Shown here piece after piece: positions 20,758 through 32,191 of a stretch of 64,000 nt of DNA. Below the pieces are notes generated by a model. The model searched no databases. It saw only the letters and a list, made by a program, of their open reading frames with translations, and had not been told where the DNA came from. The DNA is taken from contig BCKC01000005.1 in NCBI GenBank assembly GCA_001600455.1, positions 1,240,001 to 1,304,000 on the forward strand, written 5' to 3'. The position numbers and the translations under genes were made by a program. Every line of letters starts with the position of its first letter. Position 1 is the first letter of the stretch. Origin of the DNA: Endocalyx cinctus. Taxonomy: Eukaryota > Ascomycota > Sordariomycetes > Amphisphaeriales > Apiosporaceae.

Positions 20758-23031
20758 TCAGCTATCTACGTCGGCATCTGAGCTGTGAATATCGCTAGTT
20801 TCCGATCCAGCATCGTAGTTGGGAGCCTGATAAGGCGAGGTCATGGAGGCCGTGTCGAAAACGGGCATACTAAAATTATCTTCGTGCTTGAATATGGCGG
20901 TAGCGCTAAAATCAATATTGGGCAAAGAAGCCTTGGATGATAGTAGTCGTGGACCTTGGTTTGGCGATAAATCTTTGCTAAACTCGAACATGTTCGCCTC
21001 GGTGGTAGATGAGGTAGCAGGGCTAGTTTTGGGACCACTATACAAATCGTGGCCTTTAGGAAACCTCTTTAGTTTTAATTTTGGCCGTCCACGAGACCGG
21101 TGCGACATTTCGAGGCGTTCTTCCTCGTCCGTGTCTTCGCTGATTATTTGCATACCTTGCGACGCGTCTATGATACGCGATTCCATAAGGTTGCTTACGC
21201 TGGATCTTCGTCGGCGATGTCTGTCCCTCTCTTTTTCAGGAGCCTCCAAGGAAATAGATACGAGCGGCTCATGGCTTCCCTTATGAGCATTTCGTAGAGT
21301 ACCCGCTGCTAGCCTTCGCAAGTCCGCCTGGCTTTTACTAAAGACCACGCGAGCTCGCAGCGCATGTACAGCGCGGTCAAGAGCTAACTCGATTGCGCAG
21401 CGATCCCGTATGCGAGCCAGCTCTGACCATGTCGCACGTTGACCCAATAAGCATGACCGAACCATGAAGTCAATTGTGGGATTTCTTAGAATCTTGGTAA
21501 GATCCAAGACACCTACAGCCGGCAGGATGGTAATATCACCGGAATACTTCTGGCTGAGGATAGATTGGAGTTTTGTTAAGAGGTTAGGGAATATTCCTAT
21601 CTCGGCCAGAAAGTGCATCCTCTGCAATGCCTCACTCGTGGCAACGGTGGTCATGGTGTGCAGCCAATCAGCCTCCTCTGTATAAACTACCTGGTGACCA
21701 AGATCAGAGGATGGATACGGTGCGTTTGTTCTCGAGATAAACGGTGCCGCGTGGGGGTTGACTTGCGAGACGATAAAGTGGTTAACATTGAACATTTCGG
21801 CAAGCCTAGTCATGGGTAGATCGTTATCCACGGAACCATCGATCCAAGCCTGGGGTGTAGGATTCCAGGGGCTATGTTCTCCCGTGACCGGATTTTTGAC
21901 AAGTAGGGCACCCGCACTAAAAACCAAGGGCACAGAACAAGATGCTACTACGGCGGACCAAATCATCACGTTTGGTGCCGTCACATAGTTCAAGAGTCGT
22001 GGTAGTTCATAAATGGAGGCTGTAGAAACACAAATGTTACATATCCTCCTCGTCCGGTTGTAGGCTTCCTGGAAGGTCATATCACCGAGGAGGTCTTGCA
22101 TTACGCGCGTGAGGTGTTTGATATCGGACCAATAGCCCTCGGTAAATAAGCGGCGGAGATGAACGGATAGGCTGTCACCTTCCCCCTCCGCCGCCTCGAA
22201 GACGGCCAGGTCCCCGTGGGGAAATTCGGCGAGTACGTCGGGAACCTCGTCGTCGGTTCGTGTGCACGTGACGGCGCAGACGATGGAACCGGCGGATGCT
22301 CCCGATATGATGCGCGGCAGCAGCTTAGCTTCGAACAAGGCTTTCACCACACCTATATGGGTCATCCCGAAAGTACCCCCTCCGCTCAGCAAGAGAGCAC
22401 TCCGGCCAAAGCTCTGGCGAGCGAACAAGAGGGCCTCTAATATATCCTTCAATTCCAGATTATCGGGTAAATCTTTGTTACTCCAACTGACGACGGTATT
22501 GATCGTCTCCAAGGCGGATTCTACGTATCGTTCGACCAACTTCTTAGTGCCACAATGGGAATGACGGTATAGGTCGAGATTCCCCATGCCTCCCAGATCC
22601 CGAGACAAGGAAGTCCGAAGAAGGTGGACCATTGCGTGTAAGTCATGGTTAATACGAGCGTCGTCGAGCTCTCGTAAACGCAATTCTAACAGTTCCGGAT
22701 TGTAATCACCGGTGGAACTTTCGGCTTTCCACTCCTCATTTTTCTCGAGGATATCAAGTTCGTGGGCGGCGGTATCCCATTGTTTGTAAGACTCGCTATT
22801 CTGCAGACGAGCGGTTAGGATTTGTTTGCGCTCATCGTATAACCTCTTTTGCTCCCGCTCTTTCCGAGTCGAGCCATCGTTAAAATGTATAATATTGTCG
22901 ACAAGTCTCGATATAGTCGACGATTGTGAAGACGGTATGAGAGATTGTGGTTTCGTATTCTGTTGTAATCGTTTTGCTACGGAGGTATGGGATGAAGGAA
23001 TAGGAGGAAGCACATCTAAGCGAAGCGACAT
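20758..23031 (-). CDS. Patatin-like (Tgl-type) lipase/phospholipase
   Basis: Single exon, 757 aa, start at 23031. The N-terminal part (about residues 55-190) fits the DUF3336 region of fungal triacylglycerol lipases of the Tgl3/4/5 type (SESYKQWDTAAHELDILEKNEEW). The patatin core has the oxyanion motif GGGTFG at 217-222, the nucleophile elbow GASAG with Ser246, and the dyad Asp398 in WIDGS, so the catalytic Ser/Asp dyad is intact. The C-terminal 200 residues are low-complexity and charged. It is expected to hydrolyse stored triacylglycerol or lysophospholipid at lipid droplets. The N-terminus is short compared with yeast Tgl4, so an upstream exon cannot be excluded. Confidence 0.9.
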   Translation of the reverse strand: MSLRLDVLPPIPSSHTSVAKRLQQNTKPQSLIPSSQSSTISRLVDNIIHFNDGSTRKEREQKRLYDERKQILTARLQNSESYKQWDTAAHELDILEKNEEWKAESSTGDYNPELLELRLRELDDARINHDLHAMVHLLRTSLSRDLGGMGNLDLYRHSHCGTKKLVERYVESALETINTVVSWSNKDLPDNLELKDILEALLFARQSFGRSALLLSGGGTFGMTHIGVVKALFEAKLLPRIISGASAGSIVCAVTCTRTDDEVPDVLAEFPHGDLAVFEAAEGEGDSLSVHLRRLFTEGYWSDIKHLTRVMQDLLGDMTFQEAYNRTRRICNICVSTASIYELPRLLNYVTAPNVMIWSAVVASCSVPLVFSAGALLVKNPVTGEHSPWNPTPQAWIDGSVDNDLPMTRLAEMFNVNHFIVSQVNPHAAPFISRTNAPYPSSDLGHQVVYTEEADWLHTMTTVATSEALQRMHFLAEIGIFPNLLTKLQSILSQKYSGDITILPAVGVLDLTKILRNPTIDFMVRSCLLGQRATWSELARIRDRCAIELALDRAVHALRARVVFSKSQADLRRLAAGTLRNAHKGSHEPLVSISLEAPEKERDRHRRRRSSVSNLMESRIIDASQGMQIISEDTDEEERLEMSHRSRGRPKLKLKRFPKGHDLYSGPKTSPATSSTTEANMFEFSKDLSPNQGPRLLSSKASLPNIDFSATAIFKHEDNFSMPVFDTASMTSPYQAPNYDAGSETSDIHSSDADVDS

Positions 23032-24156
23032 GATGTCAACGCCAAGGGTATAACCGTCGCGTCCAAGAAATAATCAGGTGAGTATAGCATTCTCTAATAT
23101 CCTTAGTCTTAGGTATACATCAATTAATTATTAGAATAAACAAAAAGCATAGGATGGTATAAAAAAAAAGAGGAGGAGGAAAACACAAGACAAGATGAAA
23201 AGAATAAAATGAGGGTATAGAGAATTGAGGGATCGAAGGAGTAGAGATGAAATTATGTGGTTTTTTTTCCTTTCTTTCTCTGTTTAGGAATTAGTGAGGT
23301 AATAACCTCTATTAGCTACTAAGTAAGTACTTAAAAACAAGTACTTTTACTTAGTAGTTTCGTACCTAATGCACAAAGGATATTATCATTACTTTGTACA
23401 CTATTTGGGAGATGTAGTGATAAATTAGGTAGCAAATAGTGGAAGACGCGGGGAATAAAAGGGATTCCCTTATAACTGCAACGCTATGTAACCCTTCTGC
23501 TGTAGACTTAGCGGGGAAACAGGGGATAAATAGCGGAGTATGCACTACATCTGTACACTACAGTAATAAAAGGGAGGGGAAGAGGGGGGGTTTAGAATAT
23601 GGGGAATGTTTACGTATGGGGGGGTTGGGGGGGAATGCTGGACAAAAGGGGTGCCACAGTAAGACAGTCAGCCAGTAAAATATGACCATCTGACCCAAAA
23701 GTAACCCCCTATCCCCAGGCTTAGATACAAGGTGCAAGCCTTGTAAGGTACCGAAGATCCCTCTTTATTGTCACCTGTACAATACTTAGTCCCCCCTCCA
23801 TCTGGGAATATCGTCCGCCTGACTCGCCTATCTGACTATTTGACACTTTACACACTATTAATGAAACATTGCATTAACAACGGGCTGACCATGAAAGTGA
23901 CATATTATTACGACTCATAAGCCCTATAAGATAAGAATTTTATGGACCATAAACTATATATATCTTTTTACCAACTTGTAATAATCTCCTTAACCACTTA
24001 AACTAAGGCTTCACCGCTACATATGGTATTGTGATAAATATTCTTGGCTTACCGAGCACTAAACTTTATTTTCTATAAGTACTGAATAGAGTCTTCGTAT
24101 TATGGTCCTCGTTGGGGGAAAAAAGAAAAAAAAAGAACGAAAGAAGCAAGTTCTAC
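23032..24156. other. Upstream region of the lipase gene, with G-tracts
   Basis: No gene is supported in these 1.1 kb. The region 23571-23633 is rich in G-runs (see the repeat entry). The stretch should contain the lipase promoter and the 3' end of the next minus-strand gene's transcript. Confidence 0.5.
23571..23633 (+). repeat. G-tract cluster
   Basis: Within 63 bp the plus strand carries six runs of three to seven G, including three runs of G7, separated by short loops. It lies about 540-600 bp upstream of the minus-strand lipase start codon. The spacing allows a G-quadruplex, but no functional evidence exists in the sequence. Confidence 0.6.
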
Positions 24157-25485
24157 TTATTCATTAAGTAGTCCTGCCCCGAAGGTGCCTACAGTATCTC
24201 GAAGGTGGTAAATGACTCCCTCTTCAGCCCAGAAGTGACCAGCTCCCGAGACTTCTACGTAGCGGAAAAGAGATCCTTTCTGATTTCCCAATTGTGCTAC
24301 CCACTCGTACATTTTTCTTATGGCCAGGAAATGATCTTGGCTCCCGTAAACGACCAAGGTTGGACATCGAACTAGCTTTTCGTTCTCGTCGTTTTCTTTG
24401 AGATCGGACTGGTTTTGAGCCTGATAGCTATTGTTATTAGGCTTCTTAGTAAACCAGCCCGCAAAGGGATTCGACATCGTCATAGTCGTGAGGTTCGTGA
24501 GTATACCGACAGGCGGTGATACGATCAAGTATGCAATCCTGAAAGCCGGTAGATCTTTTACTTTATCTAGACACTGCTCCCCATGATCTGGTTCTTTAAT
24601 GTCTTGGGTCTCGGCATGCTGGTTTTGGTTTTGGTGCCTCGTATTTACGACGAGCCTTGTGCGAGCCAGTAGTTCCTTCACCCCCTTTTTTATCCTCTCT
24701 TCCCTGTCATGATGATGGTGGTGATGGTGATGAGTATCGGGCCGATCGTTACTTTTCGGTCGTACGTATTCTTCGCCGCCGAGTCGCATACCCAATGATT
24801 TCCTCGGTGACAAGGGTACTGCGAATAACGCGTTTTGCTGTTCGGCAAGGTGCTGGGCTCGAAGTCGAATGTCGGCCGCCGCGGTATCGACAGGAGGTGA
24901 AGCGAAAAGGGATAGAATGTCTTCGAACCGAGGCAACTTCGACGTGATCATACCGCCATATGAATAACCAGCGTGCAACATGACCGGCGATCGTGGACTT
25001 TCGTTGGTCGTAAAGGACGGCACTTTTTGTTGAGGATCAAGATAATGTACATAGTATGCTAGGAAGCCAGCGACGGATACGTAATCGGCGCGTTCGGGCT
25101 TGGAGGTCCATGACGTGCGCCCCTCCGAAGATGAAGCACCTCTAATGTTCACAGTTCACGACTAATTAGTTACGTGTAAAGTAAACAAGCGGGTATATAA
25201 CCACTGCTTCCCTTCTGTCTACGGTATTACGAACCTGAAGTTAAAGGTTGCGACGACAAAACCCAGCTGTACTAGAGCACCAACGATAACATCTACCACA
25301 GGGTCATCGAAAGACCCACCAAGCGGAGCATAAGGATGAGCAACAATGGCTGCGTGTCTCTTCCACGTATCGGAAGGTAATGGAGACGGGTCGGTCAACG
25401 ACGTCGGGTGGTAAATGCGACAATTGAGCTTGGTATTGTCGTAGATGCTACGGAGCGTAAAGCTCAAACTCGGTTTTGGGGACAT
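24157..25485 (-). CDS. Alpha/beta-hydrolase with internal His8 run
   Basis: Two exons: 25485-25235 and 25141-24157; 411 aa. The fold is recognisable from AIVAHPYAPLGGS near the oxyanion hole, the NFRG turn at the exon junction, the nucleophile elbow GYSYGG (Ser144), CPTLVVYGSQDHF carrying the acid, and SGAGHFWAEEG carrying the His. A long low-complexity insertion separates the elbow from the acid; it contains eight consecutive His (residues 221-228) and an Asn/Gln-rich part. It resembles the uncharacterised fungal AB-hydrolase group of about 300-400 aa. Substrate unknown. The first exon begins at the ATG at 25485, downstream of an AT-rich promoter. Confidence 0.85.
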
Positions 25486-26261
25486 TTTTTTGTGTCGCCT
25501 TACTTACTACCTTGGTAAGTGAGAAGACATGGCGTAAAGCTTCAAAAAGCCGCTTGACCTTTTAATTTAGAGATTAGACATTTGGCCTCGAGAGGTTGGA
25601 TAAACGTTGAAATCTTAGAAGAAAAAGTAAATCAAAAGAAGTTGTTGATAAACAGTTTTACTTTTAGCCTAGAATTTTTTTCCATGTGACGATATTTGAC
25701 GTAATGTAACCAATCTATCCCTGTCTGGTGACATGCAGGGATAAATACGGATATCCATATGACTATGAGATTATAATTATGCTTATTCTTTCTTCTTTTC
25801 CAGGTTCCTACAAGGAGAATCACCAATAAACAAACAAATCGTACAATAAAGCTGGGATTATACCCTCCTGTATGTATCATCATCGTCATTATTGTTGTTA
25901 TTATTACTCTGTATAGTGATTTGGATTGTAAACCGGAATAATAAACTTCACGAAACAAATGTTTTTATTCGAGATCTTAAAGCCAAGAGATCCCGAAATC
26001 TAGAAAGGCAACCTAAAGTAAAGCTGACTTGGTGATGATGGCTCGGCAGAATATATTTCTTAATTTAGAAAATTATTTCATGATAATCAATTAAAACCAT
26101 AATTTACAAACTCCATACTTGATTTCATACCTTATTTGATTTCTATGAATATGTGAGTCGTAAGTCGTACACAAAGGTGCGAACGCCCCGCCAAAACTTT
26201 TTTGACTTTCCTCCCAAACATATATATGCCTACACTTATTTACCTTCAATTTGGCATGTTC
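25486..26261. other. AT-rich intergenic region
   Basis: No gene is seen. The 108-codon minus-strand frame at 25632-25958 is AT-driven, with no domain or splice context. It should contain the promoter of the hydrolase gene and the 3' UTR of the kelch gene. Confidence 0.5.
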
Positions 26262-29200
26262 TTAAGGACCTGCGATACCTAACCCTACTCGCTGTCCGTA
26301 CCTATCCGAACCCATTTGTCTCTCCGCTGTTCTCTCCCCTCGTCCGCCGTCACGTTCACGGTCGACGTTGGCTCTCATTCGCCTTCCTTCCATGAGACCG
26401 CGTAAACCGCGCTTCTGCAGACCAATCACGCTGCTCAACTCTCCATTCCAGACTTCTTTGATAGCCCCACGCTCGCTGTCTCCAACCTCGCTGCTCCATT
26501 CGCTTCCTGAAACGCTCGTCGTCGCGCTGAGCTCTGCGCTGCCAGGTCTGTGGATAGGCACGTTCGTGTTTATTTGAAGACCTTCTATCGAACCAGTAGT
26601 ATCGTCAACGCTTGATTGCGATATCGACATAGAGCGGCCTCCGTAACCGGGCTGTCCTCCAGGTAAGGGCGAATCTGATGCCGAGAAGAAATTCGGGTTC
26701 ATGGTGCCATCGATTCCGCGTCCGCCACCCGCCGCCATGGCCGTAGCATTAAAAACCGCCGCGGCATTTCGAGAATCAAGAAGTGCATGAAGACGCTCTA
26801 CTACGGCCTCTAATAGGCCGTCAACCTTGTAAGGGCGGGCGATCTGAAGTAACGAGCATAGGACTTGCGGCGTGCAGAGTGAAGATGAGGGGGAAGGGAG
26901 AGATGAAGTATAGAGAAAGTGAAGGAGAGCCTGGATGGTAAGAGACGTGTGAGGTAGATACAGACATCTGGGACGTGAGTTTGGCGGTAATGATGCGGGC
27001 GTGGGTGCCGAGTTGATATTACTAGCGTCAGTGCCGCTGCTGATCGAGGCCAGAGTACCGGCTGTGCTGGGTGCTTTTGTGGACCCCGAGGACGAATTCG
27101 CTAGAGTCGTAGCCATTGATAACCCGGAATCGCTAGGGTTCCTACTATTTGATAGGGTTATCGTCATCGTAGATGCGCGCGCACCCGCCCGACTAGACGT
27201 TGCTGTCCTCAGAGTGGCTGAATCGCTACCATCCTGCGAGGCAGCTCCTTCGCGCAAGAGTTGCACAAAGTAAGGACCCCATCTACGCGCCACGATCCGG
27301 GAGTTAATTGGTATTCTCTCCCCTCCCATACAGAGAATATCCATATCCGCTAGTTCCCGTAACGACATCGCTTTTTCTCCCAACTCTTCTGCCGCTCTAG
27401 AATGAAATCGGCCACCTGCTGTCCAGCCAGCTTTTCTTGCTAAGCTCAAGCCAGGGGTCGTAAAAGGGCTGCTGGCGGAAACAAAGCCGGACAAAGGTGC
27501 GGTCTTGCGAGGGTTATCGTAGAACCCAAAGGCTTCCAACTCAACCATACAGACGTTTGAGAAATTAATCCGCCTGTGATTGTAGTCATCGACCAGGCTC
27601 CGCTTTCGATTGCCCAGTATAATGAATGTGTTCCTTTTATTCCACAATATACCCCTATTCCAGCTGCCCTGACTGAAGACACTACCGCCCGCATCGATTC
27701 GAGACCAGGTCAGATTCCTCAGGTCGAGTGCCCACAACGCATATTCTTGTTTCGAGCTTGTAAGATACGTGCCGCTGACGACGAAATGCGTGTCTATAAC
27801 GCCGCCGTTCGGGAATCGTAGTCCGGGAGGGGAGTATGTGCCCGACATGGGCTTTTCAGCTAGTGAACCGTCTGGTCCTCGTATCTGAAGCTCGAGCTTC
27901 ACGTCAAGAAAGTTATAGTTTGAGTATATGAGCATGGACGAACCAGGCTCTCTTGCTTCTTGACTGATTCCTCCTTCATGGCGCAGACTGCCGGTATTTG
28001 CTTTGCCGATCTTGGAAGTGACGGACGGAGGCAACGGCGCGACAACGCTGCGATAGGCACCACACGACTTCCCGAGAGGCTGCGTTGACGTCCATTTTAG
28101 ACTACGAAGGTTGAAGACACTGATCTGCTCGATATAATGGTTCGCGCCATCCTGCCCACCGACGACTATCATTTCTGCGCCGCCTGTACCGTCGATGTTT
28201 ATACCGATTCGGCCCTCGTTTGGATTTCCGGTGGACGGGTTGTGCTGAAGGGCGGATAGGGGAGCTTTGTGTGAAGAGAACGAGGCCGCGGAAGGTAGTA
28301 TACAAGCACAGTGGGCATACCGGCCCTGGGGAGCATCCTGTGAGGGTATAAAGGTCCATTTCTTTGAGGGAACGTCGTATACATAAATGTCGGACATAAC
28401 GGTGACCTCAGGTTGCTGGTCTTGCGATGCTGAAGGAGACTGACTAGCGGTAGGTGACATCCCTCCGTAGCACACCAATTTCGTGTCTCCCAAGGCACAC
28501 ATAGAGTGAAAATAACGGGGGGGTGGAATATCGCCAAATGTTTCTAGTTTAGTCCAATGCCTCCTAATAAGATCTAATTCATACAGGTCGGAGGTCAACG
28601 GAGCAGGCCTACTTCGTGATAGGATTCTCCCGCCGAAGACGTATAGCTTGTCTCCTAATATCGTTGTAGTGGCCCCTACCAGTGGATGAGGCTCGCGGCC
28701 CGTCGTTCTGTGAACGTTGCACATTAAGCCAGATAGATGCGCCGAAGATCCCGAGGTTGCAGACGTTCCCACGGCCGGACCCAAGCCCGGCGCTCTGCCT
28801 GTCGAGGTAGCCTGCGGCGAGGGACCTGCCGATAACGGCCCATTGCTTCGGGGTGTAAGATTGTCCTTTTGTCCGTCGGCGGCTTCCATCCTCAAAGAAC
28901 TGGCTGCGCTGTTCTGGCTACTATTGACATCGACATTCCCACCATACATCTGACCACCGGACTTCGAGATGCTCGAATCCATCATGTACGGGATATCTTC
29001 TTCTATATCTTCCAACTGAAGGTGGCTATCAGCTACAACACCGAGATTATATTGTGTGTTTGAATCGGGGTTCAACGGTGTTTCGGAACTTAAAGGTGAC
29101 AGAGACGGCGGCGGCGGTGCTGGCAATGGCTTCTCGAGGCTGTCCTGTAAGCTCAGACCTCGAGCATGCTGTGGGGGGTGGTTCTTTGAAAATGTGGGCG

Positions 29201-29465
29201 CCGTGTTTGTTATTGGCGAACTAGAATTGGGTGCAAAGGCTTTCAGAGCTAGCCTCGAAGGTGCTCTGGCCAGTTTCAATGAATCTTCGCGGCTAGGTAT
29301 AGCTTTCTTGATACCTCTGTAGACGTCGGAAAAGATGTCGGAGCGAGATTTGGTCAGCGGCGCGGTTCGGGCTTGTGATTCGTCCTGGGAAGAGTATAAA
29401 TCATCTGATGTCTGCCAACTACCTCGGCGGGCTGTCGGGTCTGAAGTTAGTTCTAAATTCGACAT
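26262..29465 (-). CDS. Kelch-repeat protein with C-terminal BTB region (Ral2-like)
   Basis: Single exon, 1067 aa. The first 250 residues are Ser/Pro/Asn-rich and probably disordered. Kelch repeats occupy about residues 255-650 (HPLVGATTTILGDKLYVFGG, PPRYFHSMCALGDTKLVCYGG, PQGRYAHCACILP, MIVVGGQDGANHY). A BTB-like region follows at about 710-900 (LADMDILCMGGERIPINSRIVARRWGPYF; LTIQALLHFLYT), interrupted by a Ser/Thr-rich insert. This architecture fits S. pombe Ral2 and its filamentous-fungal counterparts, which act with Ras1 in morphology and mating. Orthology is likely but not proven from sequence alone. The terminal 150 residues are low complexity. Confidence 0.85.
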   Translation of the reverse strand: MSNLELTSDPTARRGSWQTSDDLYSSQDESQARTAPLTKSRSDIFSDVYRGIKKAIPSREDSLKLARAPSRLALKAFAPNSSSPITNTAPTFSKNHPPQHARGLSLQDSLEKPLPAPPPPSLSPLSSETPLNPDSNTQYNLGVVADSHLQLEDIEEDIPYMMDSSISKSGGQMYGGNVDVNSSQNSAASSLRMEAADGQKDNLTPRSNGPLSAGPSPQATSTGRAPGLGPAVGTSATSGSSAHLSGLMCNVHRTTGREPHPLVGATTTILGDKLYVFGGRILSRSRPAPLTSDLYELDLIRRHWTKLETFGDIPPPRYFHSMCALGDTKLVCYGGMSPTASQSPSASQDQQPEVTVMSDIYVYDVPSKKWTFIPSQDAPQGRYAHCACILPSAASFSSHKAPLSALQHNPSTGNPNEGRIGINIDGTGGAEMIVVGGQDGANHYIEQISVFNLRSLKWTSTQPLGKSCGAYRSVVAPLPPSVTSKIGKANTGSLRHEGGISQEAREPGSSMLIYSNYNFLDVKLELQIRGPDGSLAEKPMSGTYSPPGLRFPNGGVIDTHFVVSGTYLTSSKQEYALWALDLRNLTWSRIDAGGSVFSQGSWNRGILWNKRNTFIILGNRKRSLVDDYNHRRINFSNVCMVELEAFGFYDNPRKTAPLSGFVSASSPFTTPGLSLARKAGWTAGGRFHSRAAEELGEKAMSLRELADMDILCMGGERIPINSRIVARRWGPYFVQLLREGAASQDGSDSATLRTATSSRAGARASTMTITLSNSRNPSDSGLSMATTLANSSSGSTKAPSTAGTLASISSGTDASNINSAPTPASLPPNSRPRCLYLPHTSLTIQALLHFLYTSSLPSPSSSLCTPQVLCSLLQIARPYKVDGLLEAVVERLHALLDSRNAAAVFNATAMAAGGGRGIDGTMNPNFFSASDSPLPGGQPGYGGRSMSISQSSVDDTTGSIEGLQINTNVPIHRPGSAELSATTSVSGSEWSSEVGDSERGAIKEVWNGELSSVIGLQKRGLRGLMEGRRMRANVDRERDGGRGERTAERQMGSDRYGQRVGLGIAGP

Positions 29466-32191
29466 GTTGAATACCGTCGCTTTTTTTTCTCTCTCCCTTT
29501 CCTCTCACGCGGCTGCTGGATCACAAGGTGAAGGCAGCCAAAGAGCTAAGGAGAGAAGGAAAGTAACTGCAGGAAAGCTGTACCAGGCGATCGGATAAGG
29601 ACCACCTGGGCCACGTGGATAATCTAGGATCAGAGAAGCGGGCCGGGAGAGGAGAATTGCAGCTTTGCATGGTAAGAGTATAAGGAAATAGGTAGACAGG
29701 TATGTATGTATGTATGCGTACTCCTTATCCTCATGTAGAAGGAAAAGGAAGAGGGTGCCTTAGACTTGGTTCAAAGGAAGACGCTTAGGCTTACTAGGTT
29801 TAGGGATGTTGACGAGCGTTCTAGAAAATACACAGTAGAGAAATAATAATAAGAAAAAGAGAAACGTTACCGAGAATTCGGAGATACACACCTTGGTTGG
29901 TCCTGGCTATCAGGCGATGGGCCCTTGATCGATGTCGTAGTATGTAATTTAAAAACTTGGATGCTGACAAGGCTGGCAAGGGTCTTTTTTTATTTATTTT
30001 TTTTTCTTCTTTTTTTCCCTCCCTCTCTGTCTCTCTATCTCTTTCCTTTTTACTCGGAGAGGTTTCCCTAGTTAACTCTCTCGACTACTTCGGAATCCTA
30101 ATTTCGATTCCTTCTATCGCAGTCTCTCTAAGCTAGATGCTCGAATAGATGTCTTGTCGCTCTACGTCCCCCAGCTTTTGCTTTGATGTTTGGTAACGGG
30201 ACAGATCAAGCGCGGTCAAAGAAAAGTAGGGATCAGAAGAGGGGGGAGGATAGACTAGGCTGTTTGAAGTTGAATATAGAATATTCATGTGCTGGTGGGG
30301 TGGGGATGAATTGAGTAGGAACAGAATAGTCGGTGGTATGAGTAGACAATGAATAGGGGTCGTGGGACTGCGTATTGTGCCTATGTGCAATGAAATTCTG
30401 AGATGGAGAGGGTCTGTGTGTTATTGCTAGTATAAAGATAGTTTAGCGTCGAACATATGTCAATGTACTTTATTGTCGTTTACTCAGTGATTTTGAAGGT
30501 AATCTACTTAAAAGTACATAAGAAGGTTTGTTTTTAAAACCTGATAGAAAAGAAATGGAGTTAACTAAATAAAGAATAGCGTAGCCGTTTCCATTGGATG
30601 TATGTATACTCTATACCTGGCGCATTAACTGCTGGTCTTAAGATATTATCGTAACATTCTCATCTCAAGTTATTACCGCGGTAAGGCAGGTACTTTTACT
30701 TAGATTAGAATATATGGATGTTTATAGGTTTGCTTAAATTAGGATCTAATACTTCGTATATATATGTATAGTAAATTTGTACCAAGTCACAAACAAACAA
30801 GTGAATGGGTTGGCGTTTTACAAGCTAAGTACAAAGTCCATACTTCAACAGTCAGCCAGTGTCCTACGTATACGTAAGTATATGTAAGATAAGTACTTAA
30901 GTACACTATCAATTCAGCGATGTACTAACGTAAGAAATAGAGCAAAGCATGATAAATAAAAATAAATAAAAATAAAAGACACGCGACGAGGCTGCAGTGT
31001 TTCATCTCTACTGCATCAAGCGAGCCACGTTTTTGTCAGGGTCCAGCAGTACATATTTGGTCTATCAATATGCCAATCATTGGTTAATATCTACACTAAT
31101 GGCTTAGCAGGCGCTGTACGCTATGGTACACTACAGTAGGTTAACCCACTAGTCCTGTAGTCTTACTGTATATATTAAATCAAAGGAGCTGTTACTAACC
31201 AATATTCATTTTACGTTGGTGGTATATTTCGCAGCTTCGTCTTGTAGAGTTTACGTGTAAGTAAGATCTCATAGGAATACAGGCAACTCAATAATGTATA
31301 CGGAGTGCATATATGTACACTACACTTACGCAACAGGTTCCCAATATGATTCGATACTACATAGGTACTACACGTATGCATGCATACATAGTAGTGTATA
31401 TGTAGAGGTAACAAAAAAAAAAAAAACTATGGGTCTCTCACACCTCCCTCCCCCTTTCCATACTATAAATGATGAACTACTGTGCTACTGGAGGCTTTCC
31501 GAACCGGAATCCACTACCCGTCCTCAGTATTCGATGGATCCCATCCTATGGATTCTGGTCTTTGGAAACGGAATCCGTGAATTCAGGACGCCGGTAGACT
31601 TTCTAATGTAGTATGGGGTGCGATCCGTAATATCATATCGGCATAATAGACAGTTCCCTGAACATAATGCATGCGCATGTAATGTATGTATTATTCCATA
31701 CTGTACATACGTATACATAAGACGTCTTGGGTGCATCCGTCTCTTGTCACCAACTACTTCAATCCTTGGTTATATTAGACGTTATATTTGTAGAAACATA
31801 ATACCTACCGCTTATTTTACGTATACCAAAAGGTCTGACTGGTCCACATGTTTCATACGAAAGCTGATGCTGGGAACGGAAGATCCGGTCAGAGTTATTT
31901 TACGGATGCCAAGTCTCAGCAAGCATCGGTAGAAGCGTTTCACTTATATAATTCCTCCAATGACACGAAAAGTTGCTTTCATAATTTTTATTATTCCTTC
32001 CTGCTTGTCCCTTTTTTTAGTAGATTAGGAGTTCAGGTTATTCAAGTATTTTTATAAGCACATCTATTCTACATGTCCACTCGATATCGTCTTCATGGCT
32101 TCAACGGTGACGTTACGAGATAGTATTATTTGGAAGGTATCGTAGGGTTGTTAACCCGAATTTTTATTAAACTTTTTTTTATATCCCTAGT
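29466..32191. other. Long gene-free region upstream of the kelch gene
   Basis: No gene was recognised in 2.7 kb. The left part (to about 30.1 kb) includes CT-rich sequence likely belonging to the kelch promoter and 5' UTR. The remainder is AT-rich with TATG, AAATA and similar short repeats and an A14 tract at 31413-31426. Frames at 30133-30390, 31211-31414, 31294-31611 and 31618-31932 are unsupported. Confidence 0.5.

Noticed and set aside
25632..25958. 108-codon minus-strand frame
   Set aside because: AT-rich composition, no recognisable motif; likely promoter sequence of the hydrolase gene.
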